27,997 bases of DNA, from the NCBI GenBank assembly GCA_900553595.1, contig USEC01000025.1, positions 1 through 27,997 of the forward strand. The letters are read 5' to 3'. Under the pieces are notes generated by a model. That model saw nothing but the letters and a program-made list of their open reading frames with translations, did not search any database and was not told where the DNA came from. The translations under genes were made by a program, and so were the position numbers. Source of the stretch: an uncultured Prevotella sp. Lineage in GTDB: Bacteria > Bacteroidota > Bacteroidia > Bacteroidales > Bacteroidaceae. Positions within the stretch are counted from its first letter, which is position 1. Each line of letters opens with the position of its first letter. Positions 1-8,182 of this stretch are shown one piece after another.

Positions 1-98
1 GGACTCTTCTTCGGGCGCAAAAACGCGAAATATGAGAGGTTTTTATAATGCGTTGATTATCAATCCATTATAATTAAGAGGTATTTTCCTACATTGCA

Positions 99-230
99 AA
101 AAGCACCATTTCGGCTTGCAATAAAGCCTATATTGGAGGCCGAAAAGCACCATATCGCACCCTGAAACGGGCTTTTTCGCACCACGAAATGGGCAATATC
201 GGAACATGGAACGCACTTTTTCGGACTACG
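99..230. repeat. degenerate 44-bp tandem repeat, three units
   Basis: Three units with exact 44-bp period lie at 99-142, 143-186 and 187-230, with a decayed possible fourth from 231. Units 1 and 2 share AAAAGCACCAT and match at about 25 of 44 positions. Units 2 and 3 match at about 32 of 44, including a shared CTTTTTCG block and the ACG end. No protein-coding frame spans it. Counted by eye; function unknown. Confidence 0.6.
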
Positions 231-507
231 TTATGGGGTATATCAAAATACGGTATTATCCTAAATCTCCTCTATTATGGATGATTTAACATTCGTTTAC
301 ACCTCTTTCGCGAAAATATTTTGTCAAAATTTAGTCAAGAAAAATCGTAAGTATGTCCTTCGGTTTTCCTGTAAAAACAATGGTGTAAGGCGTGATAAAT
401 GCGGTAAATTCCCGTTGCTGTATTCTGTTTTATGAATAAACCGGAATCCGGGTGAAAATATCATGTCCTTCGGGAAAGGCTTTACGGACTTGCCGCAGAA
501 TCTTTCG

Positions 508-551
508 CGCAAGCCCATTGAGTCATTCACGCAAGCCCGTTGAGCCCTTCA
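508..551. repeat. 22-bp tandem duplication
   Basis: Two adjacent 22-bp copies (508-529 and 530-551) begin CGCAAGCCC and differ at three positions. They lie just downstream of the esterase stop codon, in non-coding sequence. Probably a slippage duplication. Confidence 0.6.
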
Positions 552-584
552 CATAGGACAGGTATGCACAGACGGCACAATCTG

Positions 585-2006
585 TCATTTCTTACCGTCT
601 TTCTCCAGCTTCTTTATTTCCCCGGCAATTATGCCTGCCATCTTCGCCGCACCCTCACGGTTGGGATGTATTCCGTCGGCCTGTATGAGTGCTCTGTCGC
701 CCTCAAACGGCGTGTGGAGGTCTATTATGTGCGCCTTCTCCTTCTTTGCCACGCGGCGGATTATGGGTATTATGCAGTTGGTGATGATGGAATCGTTTAT
801 TCCCGCGGAGTTTTCCCATACCTTCATCGGCAGAGCCAGACAAATCTCCGGCTTGGTGTCGAGCGCCTTCAGTTGGCTTATCATGCGTCGCAGGTCGGCT
901 TCGAACTCGTCGCCATGCACCCAGTTCTGCGGCTTGCTGTCGTTGGTGCCGAGCTTTAAGACCACGATGTCCGGTCTGAAATCCTTCGCGTAGGTCCATT
1001 CCGGTTCGTTCACGTAAGGCCAGTCGCCTTTAGACAGCAGCGTGCGTGCGCTCACTCCGTAGTTCCTTACGTTGTATCCGTCGCCCAACATCTGTTGCAG
1101 GCGTGCCGGATAACCGTAGGTGCTGCTCATGTCTATGCCGCATCCGTCGGTGATGCTGTTGCCTATGCACGCCACGCGCACGGCATCCTTGCGCGGAGCT
1201 TTCAGATGGTCGAGCCACGAGGTCATGTCCTCCAGCAGCTGTTTGTGGTACACGAAGTTGGTCTGTGAGCCGAATCCGTGCTCGCCTTCGGCGTAAGCAT
1301 ACATGGCGGCGGGTATGTCGGCGTTGCGCAGAGCGGCGAAGTATGCCACGCCGTTTGGCACGGGCGGCACCAGCGTGTCGTCGGTGGCGAGCAGTATGAG
1401 AGCCGGCGGAGTGACGTGACGGCGCACTTGCAGCTCGTTGGAATACAGCTCTACATATTTGCGGTCGTGCCTTTTCTCGCCAAGGAAGCTGCGCACCGAG
1501 CCGGCGTGTGTCCTGTTCTCGTCCATGGTTATCACCGGATAGAACAGTATCTGGAAGTCGGGGCGCGCCTTCATCGGTGCGTGTGTGGCAAGCGTCGAGG
1601 CAAGATGGCCGCCTGCCGACGACCCCATTATGCCCACGTCGTAAGGATTTATGTTCCACACCTCGGCACTGTCGCGCACCGTGGTGATGGCTTTCTCGGC
1701 GTCGCTCACGGGTATGGTCAGGTCGCCGTGAGGCATACGGTAGGTGAGAATCATACAGGCAATGCCGCGGTCGGTGAAGAACGGAATCCAGTTGGTGCCC
1801 TCATTCTCCATCGCCAGTCCCTCGTATCCGCCTCCGGGACACACCACCACGGCGCGGCCGGTGGCTTTGTCGCTTTCGGGCAGGCACACTATCATGTTGG
1901 CCTTTCCGTCGGGCGTGATGTTTACTTTGAATTGTCTGTGAGGAGCCGCCTGCGAACATGAGGCACACAAAGCGGCAAAGATGAATGAGCATAGTGTTCT
2001 GATCAT
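585..2006 (-). CDS. secreted two-domain esterase: alpha/beta hydrolase plus SGNH hydrolase
   Basis: Two esterase domains share one chain of 473 residues. The N-terminus is a hydrophobic signal (about 1-20), probably cleaved; Cys14 and Cys17 make a lipoprotein possible, but the lipobox is poor. Residues about 30-270 are an acetyl-xylan-esterase-like alpha/beta hydrolase: oxyanion segment GGGY at 58-61, nucleophile elbow GSSAGG with Ser130, acid Asp209/210, and His243 in GEHGFG. Residues about 275-470 are an SGNH/GDSL esterase: GNSIT with Ser284, Gly317 in block II, GTND at 353-356, and DGIHP with Asp444/His447. Both catalytic sets look complete. The likely role is removing acetyl or other acyl groups from plant or host glycans in the periplasm or at the surface (inferred). 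It is divergent from an AraC regulator, which may control it. No SusC/SusD pair is nearby. Confidence 0.85.
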   Translation of the reverse strand: MIRTLCSFIFAALCASCSQAAPHRQFKVNITPDGKANMIVCLPESDKATGRAVVVCPGGGYEGLAMENEGTNWIPFFTDRGIACMILTYRMPHGDLTIPVSDAEKAITTVRDSAEVWNINPYDVGIMGSSAGGHLASTLATHAPMKARPDFQILFYPVITMDENRTHAGSVRSFLGEKRHDRKYVELYSNELQVRRHVTPPALILLATDDTLVPPVPNGVAYFAALRNADIPAAMYAYAEGEHGFGSQTNFVYHKQLLEDMTSWLDHLKAPRKDAVRVACIGNSITDGCGIDMSSTYGYPARLQQMLGDGYNVRNYGVSARTLLSKGDWPYVNEPEWTYAKDFRPDIVVLKLGTNDSKPQNWVHGDEFEADLRRMISQLKALDTKPEICLALPMKVWENSAGINDSIITNCIIPIIRRVAKKEKAHIIDLHTPFEGDRALIQADGIHPNREGAAKMAGIIAGEIKKLEKDGKK

Positions 2007-2126
2007 AAAATATTTCTCCTTATATAGTCATGTTTTTTCCCTTAACAGAGGCTTTAAATTGTTAGTAGTGAAGCCTATTATGTTATATTTGTTACATTTA
2101 TTCGTTTTTTATGACATTCAGTGTTA

Positions 2127-2134
2127 CAAAGATA
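2127..2134 (-). promoter_or_regulatory. possible -7 box for the esterase gene
   Basis: Read on the minus strand this is TATCTTTG, a match to TAnnTTTG. No TTTG lies 19-21 bases further upstream, so the promoter is only half supported. The implied leader is about 115 nt. Confidence 0.35.
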
Positions 2135-2153
2135 ATATAATATTAAAAAAACA

Positions 2154-2185
2154 TTTGCTCGTGAACATATTTTTATTTAACTTTG
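2154..2185 (+). promoter_or_regulatory. Bacteroidetes-type promoter of the AraC regulator
   Basis: TTTG at 2154-2157, a 20-base spacer, and TAACTTTG at 2178-2185 match the Bacteroidetes sigma factor consensus exactly. The expected start site is near 2192, giving a leader of about 40 nt to the ATG at 2233. Confidence 0.75.
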
Positions 2186-2232
2186 TTATTTGAATGTTTT
2201 AGAACACGGTATTTATTTAATTAATTGTTATT

Positions 2233-3114
2233 ATGTGCAATCAGAAATTCAAGGATGTTACGGTTTCTGAGGTAATAAAAGATTGTGAAGGCGTTAGCCT
2301 TGGTAAAGAAGTCTTTTTATTGGACGATTTTTCCAGGGTAAAGGATTCTTCTTATATATTCAGAATGCGGTGTCTGGTCATGTCGCTTTGTCTGGAAGGC
2401 GAGTGTGGCTACTCGGTTGACACAACCGAACACTGCGTAAGACCCAATGACATCATAATAATAAGAAAAGGACAGACAATCAGTAATTGTTGGGAGAGCC
2501 CCGACTATAAGGGTCTGCTCATGGCTTTTTCTTATAATTTCTTTGATGAGGCCATCAAGGGAATGCGTGGGTTATCATCGCTGTTTCTTTTTGCTAAGAA
2601 CCATTCTGTTTGTAATCTCGATCAGGATGAGGCCGATAGACTCAAGGAGTATTATCGCATCATAAAAGAAACTGTTACCAATGACAAGCTGTATTTCCGT
2701 CGTGAGACGATACAGTCGCTCATTGCTGCGATGCTCTACGATATAAGTAGTGTGGTGTGTCGTATACAGAAAGGCAATGTGGTCGGCTCAAGGGCTGAGA
2801 GAATATTTATGGATTTCATACACATTGTGGAGAAGAAATTCCGTCAGGAGCGCCGTGTCGGTTGGTACAGCGAGCAGCTCGGACTCTCGCCTAAATATCT
2901 TTCTGAGACGGTGAAGAGTGTCAGCGGGCGTACTCCTAACGAGTGGATAGACTACTATGTGATGCTCGAGCTGCGCGTGCGTCTGCGAAACACCGAGGCA
3001 ACCATCAAGGAGATAACGCAGGATATGAATTTCTCGAGTCAGTCGTTCCTTGGCAAATACTTTAAGGAACACGCGGGAATGTCGCCTTTGGAATATAGAA
3101 AATCAATAAAATAA
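2233..3114 (+). CDS. AraC-family transcriptional regulator
   Basis: This is a 293-residue regulator with an N-terminal sensor region (about 1-180, beta-rich, cupin-like in character: PNDIIIIRKGQ at 71-81) and a C-terminal AraC/XylS DNA-binding domain (about 190-293). The first helix-turn-helix lies near 209-229 (WYSEQLGLSPKYLSETVK). The second carries the family signature at about 267-289 (FSSQSFLGKYFKEHAGMSPLEYR, shown in two parts: FSSQSFLGKYF, then KEHAGMSPLEYR). It is transcribed away from the esterase with about 226 bp of AT-rich DNA between them, which is the usual arrangement for a regulator controlling its neighbour. The ligand cannot be read from sequence. A strong hairpin overlaps its stop codon. 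Confidence 0.88.
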   Translation: MCNQKFKDVTVSEVIKDCEGVSLGKEVFLLDDFSRVKDSSYIFRMRCLVMSLCLEGECGYSVDTTEHCVRPNDIIIIRKGQTISNCWESPDYKGLLMAFSYNFFDEAIKGMRGLSSLFLFAKNHSVCNLDQDEADRLKEYYRIIKETVTNDKLYFRRETIQSLIAAMLYDISSVVCRIQKGNVVGSRAERIFMDFIHIVEKKFRQERRVGWYSEQLGLSPKYLSETVKSVSGRTPNEWIDYYVMLELRVRLRNTEATIKEITQDMNFSSQSFLGKYFKEHAGMSPLEYRKSIK

Positions 3115-3149
3115 AGATAGCGTCCGCCGGAAGCGGACGCTATCTTTAT
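3111..3149 (+). terminator. strong hairpin terminator after the AraC gene
   Basis: A perfect 17-bp stem (3111-3127 with 3133-3149) and a 5-base loop. The stem is GC-rich near the loop and ends in TATCTTTAT. The left arm includes the TAA stop of the regulator. It may also stop transcripts arriving on the minus strand from 3376. Confidence 0.8.
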
Positions 3150-3249
3150 GCCCGATTGTCTGTCGGAAGTCCTGCGGGGCGGACTTTATTGCGGGGCAGT
3201 CGGGCTTTATTTGTCGGGCTGTAGTCATGCCGTCATTGCCGTCATTGTG

Positions 3250-3277
3250 GCGCGATGCATCGGTATGTGCATCGCGC
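3250..3277. repeat. inverted repeat with 10-bp arms
   Basis: GCGCGATGCA and its complement TGCATCGCGC are separated by 8 bases. It lies between two convergent genes, downstream of the DUF3109 gene. No T tract follows on either strand, so it is not a clear intrinsic terminator. The adjacent 3229-3248 has the 10-base word TGCCGTCATT repeated. Confidence 0.5.
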
Positions 3278-3375
3278 GGTATGGCGATAAGGGTTCGCAA
3301 GATGCCTGACAGGCAGATGGTGATAATGTGAAATTGATATTTTCGGTATGATGACCGGTCGTTTTTTATGTCCTG

Positions 3376-3975
3376 TCAGAGCGATATGCCCTGTTTGCGA
3401 AGCTCATCTGCAATGGTGCACAGTTCGTCATACCACTCCTGTCCGAAGCGTCTGATGAGCGGTTCGCGCAGAAACTTATATACGGGCAGATCTATTTCCT
3501 TTCCTTTCTTCACGGCGTCGCGGCATACGTCCCAGCGGTTGTAGTTGAGTGCTGTGCCGCCGTTGCCCAGGCGTTTTTCGCGGATGGGGTAGAGTGCACA
3601 GCTTATGGGCTTGCAGAAACGCGTTTTTCCGTTGCGGTAGGCACGCTCCAGGGCGCACAGGCTGCAACCGTTCTCGTAGCAGGTGAACACGCAGTCCTTG
3701 CCCTCGACAATGCTTGTCACGAGGTCGCCGTCGCGGTCGGTGTAGGCCACGCCCTGTTTGTCGACCACCGACTGTGCTCTTGCCGACATGTCGCCCCACA
3801 CGGTGTCGAGCGCGTCTTCTATGCCGGCAACCTCGTCAAGGGTGACAGGCGCGCCCGCATCGCCCTCTACGCAGCATATTCCCTTGCACGCATCGAGGTC
3901 GCAGCAGAACCGTTCTGTTATTATATCCGACGACACCAGCACGTCGCCCACTTCTATTATAGGAGGTATATTCAT
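3376..3975 (-). CDS. DUF3109 family cysteine-rich protein
   Basis: This 199-residue protein has 13 cysteines in clusters typical of DUF3109, a family common in Bacteroidetes with no established function. An N-terminal cluster at 24-35 reads FCCDLDACKGICC. A second group is at 95, 99, 104 and 107, and a third at 121 and 126 (CKPISCALYPIR). Single cysteines lie at 151 and 186. The spacing suggests a bound metal or iron-sulfur cluster, but no enzyme motif is visible. There is no signal peptide, so it is likely cytoplasmic. It follows ung on the same strand after 81 bp without a clear promoter, so the two may be co-transcribed. Confidence 0.85.
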   Translation of the reverse strand: MNIPPIIEVGDVLVSSDIITERFCCDLDACKGICCVEGDAGAPVTLDEVAGIEDALDTVWGDMSARAQSVVDKQGVAYTDRDGDLVTSIVEGKDCVFTCYENGCSLCALERAYRNGKTRFCKPISCALYPIREKRLGNGGTALNYNRWDVCRDAVKKGKEIDLPVYKFLREPLIRRFGQEWYDELCTIADELRKQGISL

Positions 3976-4056
3976 TGTCTTGTGTTTTTAGGATGATGTT
4001 ATCCGGACAGCCGTAATGCCTGTTCCGGCCGCTTCAAGGGCGGCCGTCGGCGTGTC

Positions 4057-4722
4057 CTACCATTTAATCGGTTCCATGCCGTTGGCCTCGAGATATTTGT
4101 TGCAGAGCGAGAAATGATGGTTGCCGAACCATCCTCCGCGGTTGGCTGACAGCGGAGAGGGATGCACCGACTGCAATATGAGGTGACGCGACGCGTCTAT
4201 CAGCTTCGCCTTTGAGCGCGCATATCCGCCCCAAAGGATGAACACGAGGTGGTCGCGGTCGCGCGACAGTGCCTGTATGGCGGCGTCGGTGAACTCTTCC
4301 CAGCCCTTGTGCTGATGGCTTGCAGCCTGATGGGCGCGCACCGTCAGAGTGGCGTTGAGCAGCAGGACACCCTGTTCCGCCCAGCGGGTGAGGTCGCCCG
4401 ACTTTGGCATAGGTGTGCCTATGTTGTTCTCTATTTCCTTGAATATGTTGATGAGTGACGGTGGAAACGGCACGCCGTCGTTCACTGAGAAGCTCAGTCC
4501 TTGGGCCTGTCCGGGCTCGTGATAGGGATCCTGTCCGATTATAACCACCTTCACCTTGTCGAACGGACACAGATTGAAAGCGTTGAAGATGAGGCTTCCG
4601 GGCGGATAACACCGTGTATGAGTGTATTCGGAGCGCACAAACTCGGTGAGGTTGGCGAAGTATGGTTTGTCAAACTCCGCGCCGATGTGTCTACGCCACG
4701 ATTCTTCTATCTTTACGTTCAT
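4057..4722 (-). CDS. ung: uracil-DNA glycosylase
   Basis: Family 1 uracil-DNA glycosylase, 221 residues, normal length. It removes uracil from DNA after cytosine deamination or dUTP misincorporation and starts base excision repair. The water-activating motif GQDPYH is at 63-68 with catalytic Asp65. The uracil-binding segment LLLNATLTV is near 120-128 with Asn123. The minor-groove loop HPSPLSA is at 187-193 with His187. It has its own promoter about 20 nt upstream of the transcript start and is followed by the DUF3109 gene on the same strand. Confidence 0.97.
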   Translation of the reverse strand: MNVKIEESWRRHIGAEFDKPYFANLTEFVRSEYTHTRCYPPGSLIFNAFNLCPFDKVKVVIIGQDPYHEPGQAQGLSFSVNDGVPFPPSLINIFKEIENNIGTPMPKSGDLTRWAEQGVLLLNATLTVRAHQAASHQHKGWEEFTDAAIQALSRDRDHLVFILWGGYARSKAKLIDASRHLILQSVHPSPLSANRGGWFGNHHFSLCNKYLEANGMEPIKW

Positions 4723-4748
4723 ATATTTACGGGTTGTTGTATGATGCG

Positions 4749-4779
4749 CAAAAATACAATTTTTTCTCCGAAGCGCAAA
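4749..4779 (-). promoter_or_regulatory. Bacteroidetes-type promoter of ung
   Basis: On the minus strand: TTTG (4776-4779), a 19-base spacer, and TATTTTTG (4749-4756). This is an exact consensus match. The start site is expected near 4743, about 20 nt before the ATG at 4722. Confidence 0.75.
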
Positions 4780-4850
4780 ACTTCACGCTGTCTGCTGAGG
4801 CGCGGAAAACCGTTTCCGGACTTGTGGAAACGTTCTCTTGGCGTGCTCCG

Positions 4851-6233
4851 TCACACAATGAGGTCGTCTTTTTTCAGGCGGTTGCGCTTCACTGAACGTA
4901 TCAACAGCACGTTGCCGAGCGTGATTACGCCGATACGTCCGATGAACATCAGTATTATGAGTATTATCTTGCTCCCTAAGGTTGCCGACGAAAGGATGCC
5001 GCATGTGAGTCCGGCGGTGGCGAGAGCCGACGATGCCTCGAAGATGATTTTAAGGAAATCGGTGTCTGACGGTTCGAAAAGAGCCATGAGATATATGCCG
5101 AAGAAGAGTATGAACGTGTAGAAAATGAATGTCGTTATGGCCGATTCCACACGGTAATCAGGTATGATATGATTCATCAGCGACACGTCTTTTCTCAGTC
5201 CCAACTTGTTCTTGGTGTATGCATATATGGCTGATAGCGTGGTCGATTTCAGTCCTCCGCCCGTTCCCGAAGGCGATGCTCCGATATACATTGCCAGCGA
5301 AAGGATGAGCAGGGATATAGGTATCATGTTGCTCAGATCCACTGTATTGTAGCCCACGGTGGTCATTGCCGACATCGACTGGAACAGAGATATGAGTATT
5401 CTGTCGCCCACATCGTAGTGCTGAAGCGACGGTTCGAAGAAGAACAGATGTATGGTACACCACAGCGAAAGCAGGCAGGTGATGCATATTATCACCTTCG
5501 TTGTGAACGAAATGCGGTGGTTCTTGCGCGTGAACTTGTGCAGAATGTCGGTCATCATGATGAATCCCATCGCTCCCATGTAGCTCAGTACGATTATGAT
5601 GATGTTGGCATAATAGTCGCATTGCAGGCTTACGAGATTGTCAGAGTAAATGCTGAAGCCTGCGGTACAGAACGCCGAGACGCTGTGGAAGAGCGCCGAC
5701 CACAGCGGTTGGTCCATTCCCTTCCACGCGAAATAAGGATAGAGCAGCACCGTTCCGCCTATTTCGAAGAAGAACACGAACCTGACGATGTTCTTTATCA
5801 TTGCTTCGTTCGGCATGTCCTGAGGAAAGGAGAACTGCGCTCCGAACATGTTGTTCTTGAAGTTTCCCAGATGATGGGTTATCCTAAGCATGATGAACGA
5901 CGACAGAGTCATGTATCCGAGACCGCCGATCTGTATTAGAAGCAGTATCACCAGCTGTCCGAAGAAGGTGTAGTCCTTGGCAAGGTCGGCATTGGCAAGT
6001 CCGGTTGTCGATAGCGCCGACACGGCATTGAACAGGTTGTCTATGAACGATATGTCACCTTTCGTGGCAAACGGCAGCATCAGGGCGAGCGTTCCGAGTA
6101 TGGAGTATCCCAGATATCCCACGACAAGTTGTCTTTGCGGATTTGCCGACTTGTATCCGAACGATATTATTCTTTCCGGATCTATGCGCAGAGTGTACTT
6201 CTGTACGGTGCGTTTAAGCTTTTCGTTGTGCAT
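4851..6233 (-). CDS. TrkH/KtrB-type potassium transporter membrane subunit
   Basis: This 460-residue inner-membrane protein is built of four membrane-pore-membrane repeats. The selectivity-filter loops are visible at 75-79 (STTGL), 189-193 (CTAGF), 291-295 (TTVGY) and 405-409 (ATAGL), each with the expected glycine. The gate segment of the third repeat is near 317-331 (YIGASPSGTGGGLKS). It imports K+ (possibly with Na+) and normally needs a cytoplasmic RCK-domain partner (TrkA or KtrA). No such gene is adjacent. The upstream gap (6234-6422) has a 6-bp inverted repeat at 6337-6353 but no clear TAnnTTTG promoter. Confidence 0.92.
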   Translation of the reverse strand: MHNEKLKRTVQKYTLRIDPERIISFGYKSANPQRQLVVGYLGYSILGTLALMLPFATKGDISFIDNLFNAVSALSTTGLANADLAKDYTFFGQLVILLLIQIGGLGYMTLSSFIMLRITHHLGNFKNNMFGAQFSFPQDMPNEAMIKNIVRFVFFFEIGGTVLLYPYFAWKGMDQPLWSALFHSVSAFCTAGFSIYSDNLVSLQCDYYANIIIIVLSYMGAMGFIMMTDILHKFTRKNHRISFTTKVIICITCLLSLWCTIHLFFFEPSLQHYDVGDRILISLFQSMSAMTTVGYNTVDLSNMIPISLLILSLAMYIGASPSGTGGGLKSTTLSAIYAYTKNKLGLRKDVSLMNHIIPDYRVESAITTFIFYTFILFFGIYLMALFEPSDTDFLKIIFEASSALATAGLTCGILSSATLGSKIILIILMFIGRIGVITLGNVLLIRSVKRNRLKKDDLIV

Positions 6234-6422
6234 TTCTTTGCTTCGTTTCGGTGTCCGGTTATGGCGTCCTTGCCTGCGGACACGGAGTATTTCAGTGTCT
6301 TAGTATTCTGAAAACAATCGTATTATGTGCGTCGTCCGTACCCTTCCGGTACGAATCTTTCTTAACAGGGCGCTAAATTACAAATTTCGGATTGAATAAT
6401 GCAAGAAATCTGAATATAAATA

Positions 6423-6459
6423 AAAAAGCAGACTTCCGCTGTATGGAAGTCTGCTTTTT
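6423..6459 (-). terminator. intrinsic terminator of gpmI
   Basis: A perfect 15-bp stem (6423-6437 with 6445-6459) and a 7-base loop. On the minus strand it is followed by a T-rich run (TTTTTTATTTAT), directly downstream of the gpmI stop. It could also work on the plus strand. Confidence 0.85.
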
Positions 6460-6477
6460 CTTGTGTATGTCAAATAA

Positions 6478-8001
6478 TTACTTGTTGTCCTCAATCAGGT
6501 TCTCACCTGTCATGTCAGCCGGCTGCTCCAGACCCATGATGTGGAGGATAGACGGAGCAACGTCAGCCAGGCGTCCGTTCTTCACGGTAGCGCTGTTGTT
6601 GTCGGTCACATAGATGAACGGTACCGGGTTGAGTGAGTGAGCTGTGTTAGGAGTTCCGTCCTCGTTGATTGCATTGTCGGCGTTGCCGTGGTCGGCAATG
6701 ATTATTGCCTCATAGCCATTTGCCTTGGCAGCTTCAATCACATCCTTCACGCAGTTGTCCACAGCATGCACTGCTTTGGCTATGGCATTATAAACTCCGG
6801 TGTGGCCTACCATATCGCCGTTGGCGAAGTTTACAACGATGAAGTCATACTCCTGTGTGTTGATGGCACCCACCAGTTTGTCTTTCACCTCGTATGCGCT
6901 CATTTCCGGCTTCAGGTCATAGGTAGCAACCTTCGGTGACGGAACCAGGATGCGGTCCTCACCCTCGTACGGAGCCTCGCGTCCGCCGTTGAAGAAGAAT
7001 GTTACGTGAGCATATTTCTCTGTCTCGGCAGTGTGGAGCTGTTTCTTGCCCTGCTTGCTAAGATACTCGCCCAGAGTGTCCATTACGTTCTCTTTCGGGA
7101 AGAGGATGTGTACGCCCTTGAACGAAGCGTCGTACGGAGTCATGCAGTAGTACTGCAGATCCTTTATGGTGTGCATGCCTTCTTCCGGCATATCCTTCTG
7201 TGTGAGCACCTGTGTGAGCTCCTTTGCACGGTCGTTACGGTAGTTGATGAAGATAACAACATCGCCTTCACCGATTGTTCCGTCAACGGTAGAGTTGTTT
7301 ATCGGTTTTACGAACTCGTCGGTAACACCGTCAGCATAGCTCTCTTCCATGGCCTTGACCATGTCGTCAGACTGCTTACCCTTACCCTCAACGAGCAGGT
7401 CGTAAGCCTCTTTCACGCGGTTCCAACGCTTGTCGCGGTCCATAGCATAGAAACGACCTACGATGCTTGCGATGTGTGCGCCGTTGGCAGAGCATACATC
7501 CTGCAACTGTCTGATGAATCCTTCGCCGCTCTTCGGGTCGGTGTCACGACCGTCCATAAAGCAGTGTACGAAAGTCTTTTCAAGTCCGTATTCCTTTGAT
7601 ATCTCGATGAGTTTGAACAGATGGTCGAGTGATGAGTGTACGCCACCGGTTGAAGTAAGACCCATAAGGTGGAGTTTCTTGCCGTGTTCCTTGGCATAGG
7701 TATATGCGCTTACTATCTCCGGGTTCTTCATTATTGAACCGTCCTTGCATGCGCGGTTTATCTTCACGAGGTCCTGATATACGATGCGGCCTGCTCCGAT
7801 GTTGAGGTGTCCTACCTCAGAGTTACCCATCTGTCCGTCAGGCAGACCAACGTCCTCACCCGAAGCCTGGAGCTGTGAATGTGCGCTTACTGCGCAGAGA
7901 TAGTCAAGATAAGGTGTCGGAGTGTTGTAAATCACGTCGCCTGCACCATGTTTGCCGATTCCCCATCCGTCGAGAATCATCAAAAGAGCTTTCTTTGCCA
8001 T
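6478..8001 (-). CDS. gpmI: 2,3-bisphosphoglycerate-independent phosphoglycerate mutase
   Basis: This 507-residue cytoplasmic glycolytic enzyme interconverts 3- and 2-phosphoglycerate using two metal ions (normally Mn2+) and a phosphoserine intermediate. It belongs to the alkaline phosphatase superfamily. The N-terminal metal site begins at LDGWGIG with Asp11. The nucleophile is Ser61 in QMGNSEVGH, followed by NIGAGR. The substrate-binding stretch HCFMDGRDTDP lies near 146-156, and the C-terminal metal site includes IADHGNAD. Length and motifs are those of the full family. It appears monocistronic: own -7 box upstream, terminator at 6423-6459 downstream. Confidence 0.97.
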   Translation of the reverse strand: MAKKALLMILDGWGIGKHGAGDVIYNTPTPYLDYLCAVSAHSQLQASGEDVGLPDGQMGNSEVGHLNIGAGRIVYQDLVKINRACKDGSIMKNPEIVSAYTYAKEHGKKLHLMGLTSTGGVHSSLDHLFKLIEISKEYGLEKTFVHCFMDGRDTDPKSGEGFIRQLQDVCSANGAHIASIVGRFYAMDRDKRWNRVKEAYDLLVEGKGKQSDDMVKAMEESYADGVTDEFVKPINNSTVDGTIGEGDVVIFINYRNDRAKELTQVLTQKDMPEEGMHTIKDLQYYCMTPYDASFKGVHILFPKENVMDTLGEYLSKQGKKQLHTAETEKYAHVTFFFNGGREAPYEGEDRILVPSPKVATYDLKPEMSAYEVKDKLVGAINTQEYDFIVVNFANGDMVGHTGVYNAIAKAVHAVDNCVKDVIEAAKANGYEAIIIADHGNADNAINEDGTPNTAHSLNPVPFIYVTDNNSATVKNGRLADVAPSILHIMGLEQPADMTGENLIEDNK

Positions 8002-8110
8002 AATTATCCTTATTTAATTTTGTGTTGTGTTTTATGAGAGTAAGGCGGTGGCGGAGGTCATGACAGCATGTCCGCATCATCCTGATACACCGTCTTTTGC
8101 TTATCACATG

Positions 8111-8118
8111 CAAAGTTA
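8111..8118 (-). promoter_or_regulatory. likely -7 box of gpmI
   Basis: On the minus strand the sequence is TAACTTTG, the same -7 box used by recF and the AraC gene here. A TTTG occurs upstream at 8133-8136, but the spacer is only 14 bases, so the -33 element is uncertain. Predicted leader about 100 nt. Confidence 0.5.
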
Positions 8119-8182
8119 ATGCAAATATGATGCAAACTCATAATTTTTATCTTTTTTTTATCTTCGTTTAATATTTATTCTG

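Larger units (their letters stand above)
1..584. other. AT-rich stretch without a convincing gene
   Basis: I see no credible gene here. The longest open frame (324-530, minus) has a composition unlike its neighbours, no recognisable motif, and starts inside a short direct repeat. The stretch lies downstream of the esterase gene. It contains a degenerate 44-bp tandem repeat (99-230) and a 22-bp tandem duplication (508-551), described separately. The word ATGTCCTTCGG also occurs twice (354 and 462). A gene running off the left edge cannot be excluded, but nothing supports one. Confidence 0.6.

Noticed and set aside
99..260. CRISPR array
   Set aside because: The whole 44-bp unit repeats in a degenerate way, with no constant repeat and variable spacer, and no cas genes are present.
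324..530. Open frame of 68 codons on the minus strand
   Set aside because: No motif or conserved feel, no promoter, and its start falls in a 22-bp tandem duplication.
4026..4046. Hairpin CGGCCGC/GCGGCCG between ung and the DUF3109 gene as a terminator
   Set aside because: Stem of only 7 bp and no T tract on the minus strand. Read-through from ung is more likely.
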